DNA from: Candidatus Margulisiibacteriota bacterium
GTDB taxonomy: Bacteria; Margulisbacteria; WOR-1; JAKLHX01
DNA: 7,732 bases
Direction: 5' to 3'
Assembly (NCBI GenBank): GCA_022709925.1
Contig: JAKLHX010000049.1
Span: 1-7,732, forward strand
The first letter of the stretch is position 1, and the number at the start of each line of letters is the position of its first letter. The translations under genes and the position numbers were made by a program. Shown here piece by piece: positions 1-6,187 of this stretch. The notes beneath the pieces were generated by a model. That model did not search any database. It was given only the letters and a program-made list of their open reading frames with translations, and had not been told where the DNA came from.

Positions 1-981
1 CAATACAGGAACGGCGACGAGAATGTGAAATACATCGGAGGGAAATACTCCTCTATAATAGGGTTCCAGGAGAAGAACCACGATGCCAGGAGCAACTTGA
101 ACAACGCTTCCATATATATCTTCTCCAGAAGGTTTTTTGAGCTGGTCCACGGCGATGTCCAGGTAGATGCCAACAGGAATACCGAGACATATCATAACGA
201 TTTTACGGATGAACAGGGCTGCCATTTCAGATTAGGCGTTTTTTCGGAAAGATTGCTGAGAAAAGGTTCTATACAGGAAGGGCAGGTTAATCCCAATTTC
301 AGCGACTGGGCAAAGCACGTTTTTGCCGATATGACGGTACATCATCCCGAAATATACGCTCCAAAGTTGCCGAAAGACCCTCACGGATTCTACGGATATC
401 TTTTGGACTGTTTCTGGGCGGATGACGGGACCTTGACCGCGCTTCTTGAGTCTAACCGTGAATTTTTAGACGAAAGAGGCGGATTTGAAAGGTTTCACGA
501 CTTTTCATGGTGGCCTAATAATGCCGATCGTTCCGTTACTGATGAATCCGGGAATAAGATATTCCTTGGCCGGAACGCGAGGGTCAGCAATGATGCGAGG
601 ATAATAGGGCCTTGCTACATAGGGGATAACGTTATTGTTGATGCCGGAGCTACAATAGTCAATTCCGTGATAAACGGAGCTTCCGGCGGCCATGCCTGGA
701 GGATAGGGAAAGGCGCATGGATAAATGGTTCGGTATTATGGCCCGACCGTTCTGCTATCGGGCTGCCAGCGACCGAGAACTGCCTCGGGTATTCTTTGCA
801 GGATACTGCGCTTGATAATTGCATATTAGGCGGCGGGTTCCCCAGAAGAGGCCGGGACAATGTTTTTTGTTTCGATGAGGGAGCTACTTATCACTATATG
901 GGTAGCGATGTTTTGGCTTTTAAGGACAGCGTTATAGTTCCTAATGCTGATTATGAAATGGTCGTAAGGGAGCTTGATTAA
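1..981 (+). CDS. Sugar-1-phosphate nucleotidylyltransferase, 5'-truncated by the window edge
   Basis: The reading frame is open from base 1 to the TAA at 979-981, so about 326 C-terminal residues are visible. The N-terminal nucleotide-binding part, where the family carries its G-rich GxGTRL-type loop, lies outside the window. Seen (residues counted from the GTG at 25): a GFQEK motif (13-17) and an SNLNNASIYIF stretch (23-33) match the middle of the nucleotidyltransferase fold. A CFWADDGTLTALLESN segment (129-144) matches the 'fW.D.GT...l..aN' end of the catalytic domain. Residues about 180-245 contain I/V-G-x-x-x hexapeptide repeats (IIGPCYIGDNVIVDAGATIV) typical of a left-handed beta-helix. 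Family knowledge: such enzymes join a sugar-1-phosphate to NTP and release pyrophosphate, giving an activated sugar in the cytosol. The sugar and base cannot be told from this half; GDP-mannose or NDP-glucose types are both possible. The next gene is a glycosyltransferase one base downstream, so a shared glycan pathway is inferred. Confidence 0.8.
   Translation, partial: QYRNGDENVKYIGGKYSSIIGFQEKNHDARSNLNNASIYIFSRRFFELVHGDVQVDANRNTETYHNDFTDEQGCHFRLGVFSERLLRKGSIQEGQVNPNFSDWAKHVFADMTVHHPEIYAPKLPKDPHGFYGYLLDCFWADDGTLTALLESNREFLDERGGFERFHDFSWWPNNADRSVTDESGNKIFLGRNARVSNDARIIGPCYIGDNVIVDAGATIVNSVINGASGGHAWRIGKGAWINGSVLWPDRSAIGLPATENCLGYSLQDTALDNCILGGGFPRRGRDNVFCFDEGATYHYMGSDVLAFKDSVIVPNADYEMVVRELD
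966..972 (+). promoter_or_regulatory. Ribosome binding site that decides the GT2 start
   Basis: AAGGGAG lies inside the last codons of the nucleotidyltransferase gene, 10 bases before the ATG at 983. It is only one base from the alternative TTG at 974, which favours the ATG. Confidence 0.55.
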
Positions 982-982
982 A

Positions 983-1804
983 ATGCCTTTTATAAGGACA
1001 TCTCCTAGGATAACGCCGCCTCCCGCTTCAATGTCCGGCGCTCTTGGATGGAGCAGGTCCCATAGGTTGATCGGTACAGGCAGGCGGCTGGATCATGCGG
1101 TCATAATACCGGCGTTTAACGAGGCCGAAAGAATAAAGCCGACTATTGAAAGCATATACGATCATTTTTCTTCCAGGCACGAAAGCAGATTTGAAGTTAT
1201 AGTTGTGGATGACGGAAGCCGGGACAATACAAGAGAAAAAGTCCTTGGAATGACCCTGGATCATCCGGACCTTGTCCTGACGCCCCGCAGACAAAACTTC
1301 GGGAAAGGGTTTTCGGTAAAGCAGGGGATGCTGGCCAGTACTGCGGCAAGATCTCTATTCATGGATGCGGACGGATCCACTCCCATATCTGAACTGGACA
1401 AGCTGGAGGACGCCTTTGAATCCGGATATGATATTGCTATAGGCTCTCGTTGGGCTGCCGGGGCTGACATACGGCTTCATCAGCCGTTTTACAGGGAAGC
1501 TATGGGGCAGACGTTCCGCTTCATTGTAAAAATGGCCGCCGGGCTTGATATTGACGATACCCAATGCGGATTCAAGGGGTTTACCAGGGATGCTGCCGCA
1601 GATATTTTTTTGAGGCAAAAAGTGGACAGATTCGCGTTCGATGTGGAGGTCTTGTTTTTAGCACAGAAGCTCGGATATAAGATAGCCGAAGTCCCTATCA
1701 CTTGGACAAATTCTCCAAGCTCAAAAGTCAATCCGCTTATCGATCCCGCAAAAATGTTCCTGGACGTGATGAGGGTCAGATGGATGCATAGAGGGGACAG
1801 ATAA
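983..1804 (+). CDS. GT2 glycosyltransferase, dolichyl-phosphate beta-glucosyltransferase (ALG5)-like
   Basis: This is a 273-residue protein with a GT-A fold. Seen: IIPAFNEAERI (41-51) is the nucleotide-sugar entry motif, VVDDGSRDNT (74-83) is the first Asp pocket, and FMDADGSTP (126-134) carries the metal-binding DxD. GSR (154-156), CGFKGF (195-200) and FDVE (219-222) follow, with a PITW...SKV tail (238-249). This order is that of the ALG5/DPG-synthase branch of GT2, which transfers glucose or another sugar from a nucleotide sugar to a polyprenyl phosphate at the cytoplasmic face of the membrane; the exact donor and acceptor are inferred. No transmembrane helix is visible, unlike eukaryotic ALG5. 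A basic, proline-containing extension of about 36 residues precedes the domain. The ATG at 983 is chosen because an AGGGAG site sits 10 bases upstream. A TTG at 974 would lie almost on top of that site. The one-base gap to the nucleotidyltransferase suggests one operon and coupled translation. Confidence 0.85.
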   Translation: MPFIRTSPRITPPPASMSGALGWSRSHRLIGTGRRLDHAVIIPAFNEAERIKPTIESIYDHFSSRHESRFEVIVVDDGSRDNTREKVLGMTLDHPDLVLTPRRQNFGKGFSVKQGMLASTAARSLFMDADGSTPISELDKLEDAFESGYDIAIGSRWAAGADIRLHQPFYREAMGQTFRFIVKMAAGLDIDDTQCGFKGFTRDAAADIFLRQKVDRFAFDVEVLFLAQKLGYKIAEVPITWTNSPSSKVNPLIDPAKMFLDVMRVRWMHRGDR

Positions 1805-1811
1805 TTCTTGG

Positions 1812-2396
1812 TTAGTGTATAAAAACCCTTCTGAATGTATAGATGTTCTCATCTTTAAAAAGCCCGATCATTTCAGATGCTTTCAGCGTCCCGAAATTAT
1901 CGCATTGGACGGCAATACTTAGTATATTCCCGTTCTGAGCGAGCTCTTTTATCATCGGGCGTATATTTACATCTTTTTCTTTGCGTTTTACGACGATCTC
2001 TTTTGAATCAAGTATCTCCGATATCCTGCTCCTCATATCTTGTGATACGGCAGTTGAATAAACTGCTGTCCTTATTTCCGCCGTCAGCGAGGCCCTGGCA
2101 AGGAATATGTTGCCTGCCTCAATGATCTCTATGCCCGGCGGCAGGACGCCCGCAAGGCGTTCTTTTACTTGTTCAGGGTTCATCCATTTTTCGAGATATA
2201 TGTCCAGGAGTTCGCATTCTGAAGTGAACCCGAGCGGGAGCGGCGGGCCGAAAGAGAGTTTTTGTCTGGGATTAAAGCCTTCGGAATAAGCTGCCGGCAG
2301 GTCTGTGCGGCGGAGCGTACGCTCCCAAAGGCGCACCATATCAAGATGCCCGATGAATTTAAGCTCTTTTTTATATTTGATCCGTATTCTCTGCAA
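1812..2396 (-). CDS. Radical SAM-linked protein, DUF2344 / TIGR03936 family
   Basis: This is a 194-residue protein of unknown biochemical function. Family knowledge: TIGR03936 proteins are encoded next to, or fused to the C-terminus of, a TIGR03960-type radical SAM protein, exactly the neighbour found here. Seen, counting from the TTG start: an RIRIKY opening (3-8), FIGHLD (14-19), and the signature YSEGFNPRQKLSFGPPLPLG (37-56). The rest is less conserved and ends in FRRVFIH. No membrane segment or signal peptide is apparent. The start is taken as the TTG at 2396 because GGGAGAAGG lies just upstream and family members begin within a few residues of RIR.KY; a longer TTG start at 2423 is possible but has no comparable site. 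The gene overlaps the radical SAM gene by 26 bases, which implies coupled translation and roughly matched amounts. It ends seven bases from the convergent GT2 gene, with no hairpin terminator visible between them. Confidence 0.85.
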   Translation of the reverse strand: MQRIRIKYKKELKFIGHLDMVRLWERTLRRTDLPAAYSEGFNPRQKLSFGPPLPLGFTSECELLDIYLEKWMNPEQVKERLAGVLPPGIEIIEAGNIFLARASLTAEIRTAVYSTAVSQDMRSRISEILDSKEIVVKRKEKDVNIRPMIKELAQNGNILSIAVQCDNFGTLKASEMIGLFKDENIYTFRRVFIH

Positions 2397-3945
2397 TTGC
2401 CTTCTCCCATTTTGAATAATCAAAATATTCCGCCCAGTTGTCGAACCTGCATCCTGCCTCGAATGCCTTGAACAGGACTTTTCCCGCTTCTTTGCCGCCA
2501 GTAGAGAGCAGTCCTTCGATCGTACTCATGCCTCTGTCGTGCCATTTCAGATCAATGCTCTTATGTTTTAAATTTGTCTTCAAATAGTCTTGCTTTCTTT
2601 TTATTTCTTCGAGTCCGATCATTTTCTCGTTCTCAAAAGGAGTGTTCTTTTTCGGGATGAAGGTGGAAACATTGACGGTTATCTTCGCTCTCGAAGTCAT
2701 TGCTTTTGCTTCCTTTATCAATAAGTATGCCAGGTCCACTATGCCGTTTATGTCTTCGTCAGTTTCGGTCGGTAGACCGATCATAAAATACAGTTTTATG
2801 CGGTTAGAGCCGCTCTTTACTGCCGTCTTTACGGAATTTATTATCTTTTCTTCGGTCAGGTCTTTACAGATGTGGTCCCTTAACCGCTGGGTCCCTGCTT
2901 CAGGTGCTATCGTGAAACCGGATTGGCGTACTGACAGCATTTCTTTTGCGATCTCTTCTTTAAGATTGTCGGCTCTAAGGGACGGGAGCGAGAGCGAGAT
3001 CCTTTTTGGAGAGAAGAACGTTCCCAATTCCCGTGCGACGTCATACAAATGAGGATAATCACTGCTGGAAAGAGATACAAGGGACAATTCCTCGAACCCG
3101 GTGTTTTTTATGGTCTCTTTGGCAAGAGCGATCACTTTCTCAGGTTTTAGCATGCGCACGGGCTTGTTGACCGTGCCCGCCTGACAGAACTTACATCTGC
3201 GCGGGCATCCTCTCATTATCTCTATGGTGGCGCGGTCATGCACGATCTCTATGAAAGGGACGATAGGGGAGGTCGGGTAATCGATCGAATTCAGATCTTT
3301 GACAATGCGGCGTTTTACGTCTTTTAACTCATTAAGATCCGGGACGTAAATACCGGGGATCTTGGAAAGAGACGATAACAATTGATCGCGTATGGGCCGG
3401 TCGCCCTCTAGTTTTTTATATGCATCCGCTATTTCCACTATAACCTCTTCTCCGTCGCCGATCACGAACGCGTCAACGAAATCCGACAACGGTTCAGGGT
3501 TATTGGTGCATGCACCCCCGGCGATCACCAAAGGATGGGAATCATCGCGGTCTTTCCGGTACAGCCGAAGGTCCGAGATACGCAGCATGTTCAGAAAATT
3601 TGTGTACGTAAGTTCGTTCTGTATTGAAAATCCTATTATGTCGAAATCCTTTATCGGGGCCCAAGATTCGAGAGAGAATAAAGGGATATTATTCTCCTTC
3701 ATTTTTTCTTCCATGTCAGGCCATGGCGCGTAAAATCTCTCGGCTACAATGTCCGGACGCCGGTTCAATATATGGTAGAGGATCTGCAGTCCGAGGTTGG
3801 ACATCCCTATTTCATAAGTATCAGGATAGGCTAGAGCGAATTTCAGCTTTCCTTCATGGGGTTTGTGTATAGAGTTCAGTTCGTTGCCTATATAACGCCC
3901 GGGTTTTGAAACTGAAGGGAGTATCTTTTCAATGATGTCGCGCAT
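2371..3945 (-). CDS. Uncharacterised radical SAM protein, TIGR03960-like, with B12-binding-like N-terminal region
   Basis: This is a 524-residue protein. Seen: a family-typical opening with KPGRYIGNE (14-22), then an alpha/beta region (about 34-170) with YPDTYEIGMSN (40-50), DIIGFSIQNELTY (102-114), IAGGACTNNPEP (141-152) and FVIGDGEE (160-167). This layout resembles the B12-binding fold that precedes many radical SAM domains, but the cobalamin DxHxxG motif is not seen, so cofactor binding is doubtful. The radical SAM cluster motif CX3CX2C is complete: C247, C251 and C254 within MRGCPRRCKFCQAG. FTIAPEAGTQRLRD (344-357) and KLYFMIGLPTE (384-394) are typical of the SAM-binding barrel. The family reductively cleaves S-adenosylmethionine at a 4Fe-4S cluster; the substrate is unknown. 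The ATG at 3945 is fixed because an in-frame TAA lies nine bases upstream (3955-3957). No Shine-Dalgarno site is visible. The protein is split from its TIGR03936 partner, which some other bacteria carry as a fusion. Confidence 0.9.
   Translation of the reverse strand: MRDIIEKILPSVSKPGRYIGNELNSIHKPHEGKLKFALAYPDTYEIGMSNLGLQILYHILNRRPDIVAERFYAPWPDMEEKMKENNIPLFSLESWAPIKDFDIIGFSIQNELTYTNFLNMLRISDLRLYRKDRDDSHPLVIAGGACTNNPEPLSDFVDAFVIGDGEEVIVEIADAYKKLEGDRPIRDQLLSSLSKIPGIYVPDLNELKDVKRRIVKDLNSIDYPTSPIVPFIEIVHDRATIEIMRGCPRRCKFCQAGTVNKPVRMLKPEKVIALAKETIKNTGFEELSLVSLSSSDYPHLYDVARELGTFFSPKRISLSLPSLRADNLKEEIAKEMLSVRQSGFTIAPEAGTQRLRDHICKDLTEEKIINSVKTAVKSGSNRIKLYFMIGLPTETDEDINGIVDLAYLLIKEAKAMTSRAKITVNVSTFIPKKNTPFENEKMIGLEEIKRKQDYLKTNLKHKSIDLKWHDRGMSTIEGLLSTGGKEAGKVLFKAFEAGCRFDNWAEYFDYSKWEKAIAENTDQI
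2400..2408 (-). promoter_or_regulatory. Ribosome binding site for the radical SAM-linked gene, supporting a TTG start
   Basis: On the minus strand GGGAGAAGG precedes CAA then TTG, placing GGGAG seven bases from the TTG at 2396. The site lies inside the 3' coding end of the radical SAM gene. Confidence 0.6.
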
Positions 3946-3972
3946 AGGATAATGTTAACACGTGTGACAAAA

Positions 3973-4001
3973 GTAAGGGCGGGTTTCAAACCCGCCCTTA
4001 C
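3973..4001 (-). terminator. Perfect 14-bp inverted repeat; probable intrinsic terminator of gdhA
   Basis: The arms GTAAGGGCGGGTTT (3973-3986) and AAACCCGCCCTTAC (3988-4001) are exact reverse complements separated by one base; in RNA the innermost pairs would open to make a loop. Reading on the minus strand, the stem starts 24 bases after the gdhA stop and is followed immediately by TTTTGT, a short U-tract. This supports Rho-independent termination of gdhA. On the plus strand there is no T-run after it, so it is not a bidirectional terminator. The near-zero spacer and GC-rich perfect arms also resemble dispersed intergenic palindromes (REP-like units), which can act as terminators too. Confidence 0.7.
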
Positions 4002-4017
4002 ATGTGAGACGTAACAG

Positions 4018-4045
4018 ACTATATACTACACAACCCCCTGGTCGA
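4018..4045 (-). promoter_or_regulatory. Possible sigma70-like promoter for the radical SAM pair, overlapping the gdhA stop
   Basis: On the minus strand TCGACC (4040-4045) and TATAGT (4018-4023) are 16 bases apart and resemble -35 and -10 boxes, with 4 and 5 matches to TTGACA and TATAAT. If used, transcription would start near 4011 and run through the 3973-4001 inverted repeat before the radical SAM ATG. It is proposed because only 27 bases lie between that repeat and the ATG, which leaves little room for another promoter. This is a weak consensus match only. Confidence 0.22.
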
Positions 4046-5363
4046 GCATTGCATCTGCGACTTTTACGAACCCGGCGATGTTGGCGCCGTTCACGTAATT
4101 TGTGTAGCTTCCTTCTTTGCCGTACTTTACGCATGATTCATGGATGTTGACCATTATTTCGTGAAGTCTCTTGTCGACTTCTTCTCTGCCCCATGAAAGA
4201 CGCATGCTGTTCTGGCTCATTTCAAGGCCGCTGGTGGCGACCCCGCCTGCGTTGGCGGCTTTTCCCGGGCCGTACAGTATCTTTGCGTTCAGGAAAACTT
4301 CTACGGCTTCCGGGGTGGACGGCATATTAGCTCCTTCGGATACGCATATGCAGCCGTTCTTCAGGAGCGTTTTTGCGTCGTTGCCGTCGAGCTCATTTTG
4401 CGTCGCGGACGGGAATGCTATATCGCATTTCTCTCCCCACGGTTTTTTGCCCTCTACAAATTTGCAGTTGAATTTGTCGGCATACTCTTTTATCCTGCCT
4501 CTTTTAACGTTCTTGAGCTCCATGACGAAGGCAAGCTTCTTTGCGTCTATGCCTTCGGGATCATGAATGTATCCGCTGGAATCGGAAAGAGTGACGCATT
4601 TCCCGCCCAGCTGGGTCACTTTTTCTACGGTATATTGCGCGACATTGCCGGAACCGGAGACCGTGCAGATCTTGCCTTTAAAGGATTCGCCCCTGGTCTT
4701 TAGCATTTCCTGCGCGAAATAGACACAGCCGTAACCGGTGGCTTCCGGTCTTATCAAGCTTCCTCCCCAGTTAAGGCCTTTGCCTGTTAGCACTCCCGTG
4801 AATTCGTTCCTCAATCTTTTATATTGACCGAAGAGATATCCGATCTCTCTTCCTCCGACGCCGATATCTCCGGCAGGCACGTCAGTGTCAGGGCCTATAT
4901 GCCTCTGAAGCTCGGTCATGAAGCTTTGGCAGAACCTCATCACTTCATTATCGCTTTTACCTTTAGGATCGAAGTCGGATCCCCCTTTTCCTCCGCCCAT
5001 CGGAAGGGTAGTAAGGCTGTTCTTGAAGACCTGCTCGAAAGCAAGGAATTTAAGTATTCCCAGGTTTACGCTCGGATGAAGACGGAGCCCGCCTTTGTAT
5101 GGTCCTATCGCGCTGTTCATCTCGATCCTGAATCCTCTATTGACCTGGACCTGTCCTTTGTCATCCGTCCATGGTACGCGGAACATTATGACCCTCTCCG
5201 GCTCTACTATCCTTTCCAGGATCTTAGCGTCCTGGTATTTCGGGTTTTTTTCTATGTACGGCATTATCGAAGTCACTACTTCTTCAACGGCCTGGAGGAA
5301 CTCAAGCTCTCCCGGATTTTTCTCCCGGAGTTTTTTTATGAACTCTTCAATTTTTTTCGACAT
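4026..5363 (-). CDS. gdhA: NADP-type glutamate dehydrogenase, hexameric family
   Basis: The enzyme makes glutamate from 2-oxoglutarate, ammonium and NADPH in the cytosol (reversible), linking nitrogen assimilation to central carbon. The 445 residues match the E. coli GdhA length almost exactly and align along the whole protein. Seen, counting from the GTG at 5372 (subtract 3 for the chosen ATG): IGPYKGGLRLHPSVN (89-103), LPMGGGKGGSDFDPKGKS (123-140) with the substrate lysine K129, PAGDIGVGGREIG (166-178) with the catalytic aspartate D169, GSGNVAQ (240-246) of the Rossmann dinucleotide fold, SATQNELDGNDA (322-333) and SEGANMPST (345-353). The SDSSG (263-267) after the Rossmann motif matches the NADP-dependent E. 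coli enzyme rather than the GPDG-like form of the NAD enzyme of Clostridium symbiosum, so NADP preference is inferred. The ATG at 5363 is chosen because AAAGGTG lies six bases upstream. Hairpins with T-runs flank the gene on both sides, so it is probably a single-gene unit. Confidence 0.97.
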   Translation of the reverse strand: MSKKIEEFIKKLREKNPGELEFLQAVEEVVTSIMPYIEKNPKYQDAKILERIVEPERVIMFRVPWTDDKGQVQVNRGFRIEMNSAIGPYKGGLRLHPSVNLGILKFLAFEQVFKNSLTTLPMGGGKGGSDFDPKGKSDNEVMRFCQSFMTELQRHIGPDTDVPAGDIGVGGREIGYLFGQYKRLRNEFTGVLTGKGLNWGGSLIRPEATGYGCVYFAQEMLKTRGESFKGKICTVSGSGNVAQYTVEKVTQLGGKCVTLSDSSGYIHDPEGIDAKKLAFVMELKNVKRGRIKEYADKFNCKFVEGKKPWGEKCDIAFPSATQNELDGNDAKTLLKNGCICVSEGANMPSTPEAVEVFLNAKILYGPGKAANAGGVATSGLEMSQNSMRLSWGREEVDKRLHEIMVNIHESCVKYGKEGSYTNYVNGANIAGFVKVADAMLDQGVV

Positions 5364-5369
5364 TTTTTG

Positions 5370-5379
5370 CACCTTTCCC
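5370..5379 (-). promoter_or_regulatory. Ribosome binding site of gdhA, favouring the ATG at 5363
   Basis: On the minus strand GGGAAAGGTG is followed by six bases and then the ATG. The GTG that could start a three-residue longer protein (5370-5372) is itself part of this site, so it is less likely to be used. Confidence 0.6.
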
Positions 5380-5392
5380 GATCAAATATTGG

Positions 5393-5409
5393 AGGACCAT
5401 AACGATCCC
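5393..5409 (-). promoter_or_regulatory. Small hairpin in the gdhA leader
   Basis: Minus-strand GGGATC and GGTCCT can form a six-pair stem (two G-U pairs) around the five-base loop GTTAT. It sits about 14 bases upstream of the gdhA ribosome binding site and is not followed by a T-run, so it is not a terminator. It may be a chance structure or part of a leader regulatory element. Confidence 0.25.
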
Positions 5410-5429
5410 TATAGAACAAACCGTGTCCT

Positions 5430-5453
5430 AAAAAAGAGGCACAAACTTTGTGC
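5430..5453 (-). terminator. Hairpin plus T6 terminator between the GAF-ANTAR gene and gdhA
   Basis: On the minus strand GCACAAA and TTTGTGC are perfect complements around a single G (5439-5453), giving a six-pair stem with a three-base loop in practice. CTC and six Ts follow (the T-run is at 5430-5435). The stem starts five bases after the GAF-ANTAR stop codon. The stem is fairly AT-rich and short, so termination may be incomplete, which would let leuS/ANTAR transcripts run into gdhA. Confidence 0.75.
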
Positions 5454-5458
5454 GGATT

Positions 5459-6187
5459 TTACTTTTTCTTGAGATCTGCGGACAAAATTATCGCTTCTGA
5501 AATTTCGCGAATGGGCTTTCTGTTGTCCATCGCAAATTTCTGGATTTTGAGGTAGGCTTCCTCTTCGGTCAGGTGTTCATCCCTCATCAAAATCCCTTTT
5601 GCGCGCTCGAAGAACTTCCTTGTTTCGAGCTCTTCCTGTACCACTTTAGATTTTACCACAAGTTCGGCGTTCTCAATAGCGATAGCGGCTTGATTCGCTA
5701 TCGACGTGAGGAGGTCTATTTCAGTGTCCGTGAACACGTGAGGTTTTTCGGTGTATACATTGAGCACTCCTATGACATTGTTCTTTACGTTCAGCGGCAG
5801 GCAGAGGAGAGAACACAGTCCTTCTTTTTTTGCGATGTCCCTGTATTTGTATTCGTTCTCAAGGGTTATGTCTTTTATCGCGACAGGTTTCTTTGAAAGT
5901 ACGACCTTGCCTGCTATCCCTTCGCCTATCTTTAACGGAGGTTTTTTATTGTATTCCTCGCTCATGCTCTGCGTCGCGCGTATGATAAGCGCGCCGGTCT
6001 TTTCATCGATAAGCTGGATCGAGCATATGCTTGATTTCATTATCTGTGCGGTGACCACGACTATCAGTTTAAGTATATCGTCCAGCAGAAGATCCGACGT
6101 TATCGCTCCGCTGATCTTTGTAAGAGCCTTGATCTGGTCTTTTACAGAGGTTTTTTTTGCTGTCGCATGTGCTATGTTCTTTGGCAT
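5459..6187 (-). CDS. GAF-ANTAR domain protein, probable RNA-binding antiterminator
   Basis: This is a 242-residue cytosolic regulator. Seen: after a basic N-terminus, a GAF sensor domain at about 28-172, with SSICSIQLIDEKTGALIIRA (52-71), IGEGIAGKVVLSKKPVAIKD (87-106), SLLCLPLNVKNNVIGVLNVY (126-145) and FTDTEIDLLTSIANQAAIAI (152-171). A short probable coiled-coil linker (about 173-190) leads to an ANTAR domain (about 186-237) with the signature ERAKGILM (194-201), LTEEEAY (206-212) and IREISEAII (226-234). Family knowledge: ANTAR domains bind paired hexaloop hairpins in mRNA leaders and prevent termination, often of nitrogen genes; GAF domains sense small molecules or redox state, but no ligand can be named here. 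No response-regulator receiver domain or DNA-binding helix-turn-helix is present. The start ATG shares bases with the leuS stop (TAATG) and has no clear Shine-Dalgarno site, implying translation by reinitiation after leuS. gdhA lies downstream beyond a terminator. Confidence 0.9.
   Translation of the reverse strand: MPKNIAHATAKKTSVKDQIKALTKISGAITSDLLLDDILKLIVVVTAQIMKSSICSIQLIDEKTGALIIRATQSMSEEYNKKPPLKIGEGIAGKVVLSKKPVAIKDITLENEYKYRDIAKKEGLCSLLCLPLNVKNNVIGVLNVYTEKPHVFTDTEIDLLTSIANQAAIAIENAELVVKSKVVQEELETRKFFERAKGILMRDEHLTEEEAYLKIQKFAMDNRKPIREISEAIILSADLKKK

Noticed and set aside
25..27. GTG at 25 as the true start of the nucleotidyltransferase
   Set aside because: The frame is open upstream to base 1, and the protein from 25 lacks the N-terminal nucleotide-binding half of the family, so the gene starts outside the window.
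974..976. TTG at 974 as start of the GT2 gene
   Set aside because: It lies one base from the AGGGAG site, while the ATG at 983 has a workable 10-base spacing and adds no missing domain sequence.
1805..1811. Bidirectional terminator between the convergent GT2 and DUF2344-type genes
   Set aside because: The gap is seven bases, and I see no inverted repeat with a T-run in it or in the adjoining gene ends.
2421..2423. TTG at 2423 as start of the DUF2344-type gene
   Set aside because: The TTG at 2396 has a strong GGGAG site at seven bases and matches where family members begin.
3430..3850. Cobalamin-binding domain in the N-terminal part of the radical SAM protein
   Set aside because: The fold pattern is similar, but the DxHxxG cobalamin motif is not seen, so B12 binding is not claimed.
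4824..5402. 192-residue plus-strand open frame opposite gdhA
   Set aside because: It is antisense to strongly conserved gdhA codons, has no recognisable domain, and is explained as a shadow frame.
5408..5436. gdhA promoter with TATAGG at 5408-5413 as -10 box
   Set aside because: The only sequence at the right distance for a -35 box is the terminator T-run, a poor match; it is too weak to list as a feature.
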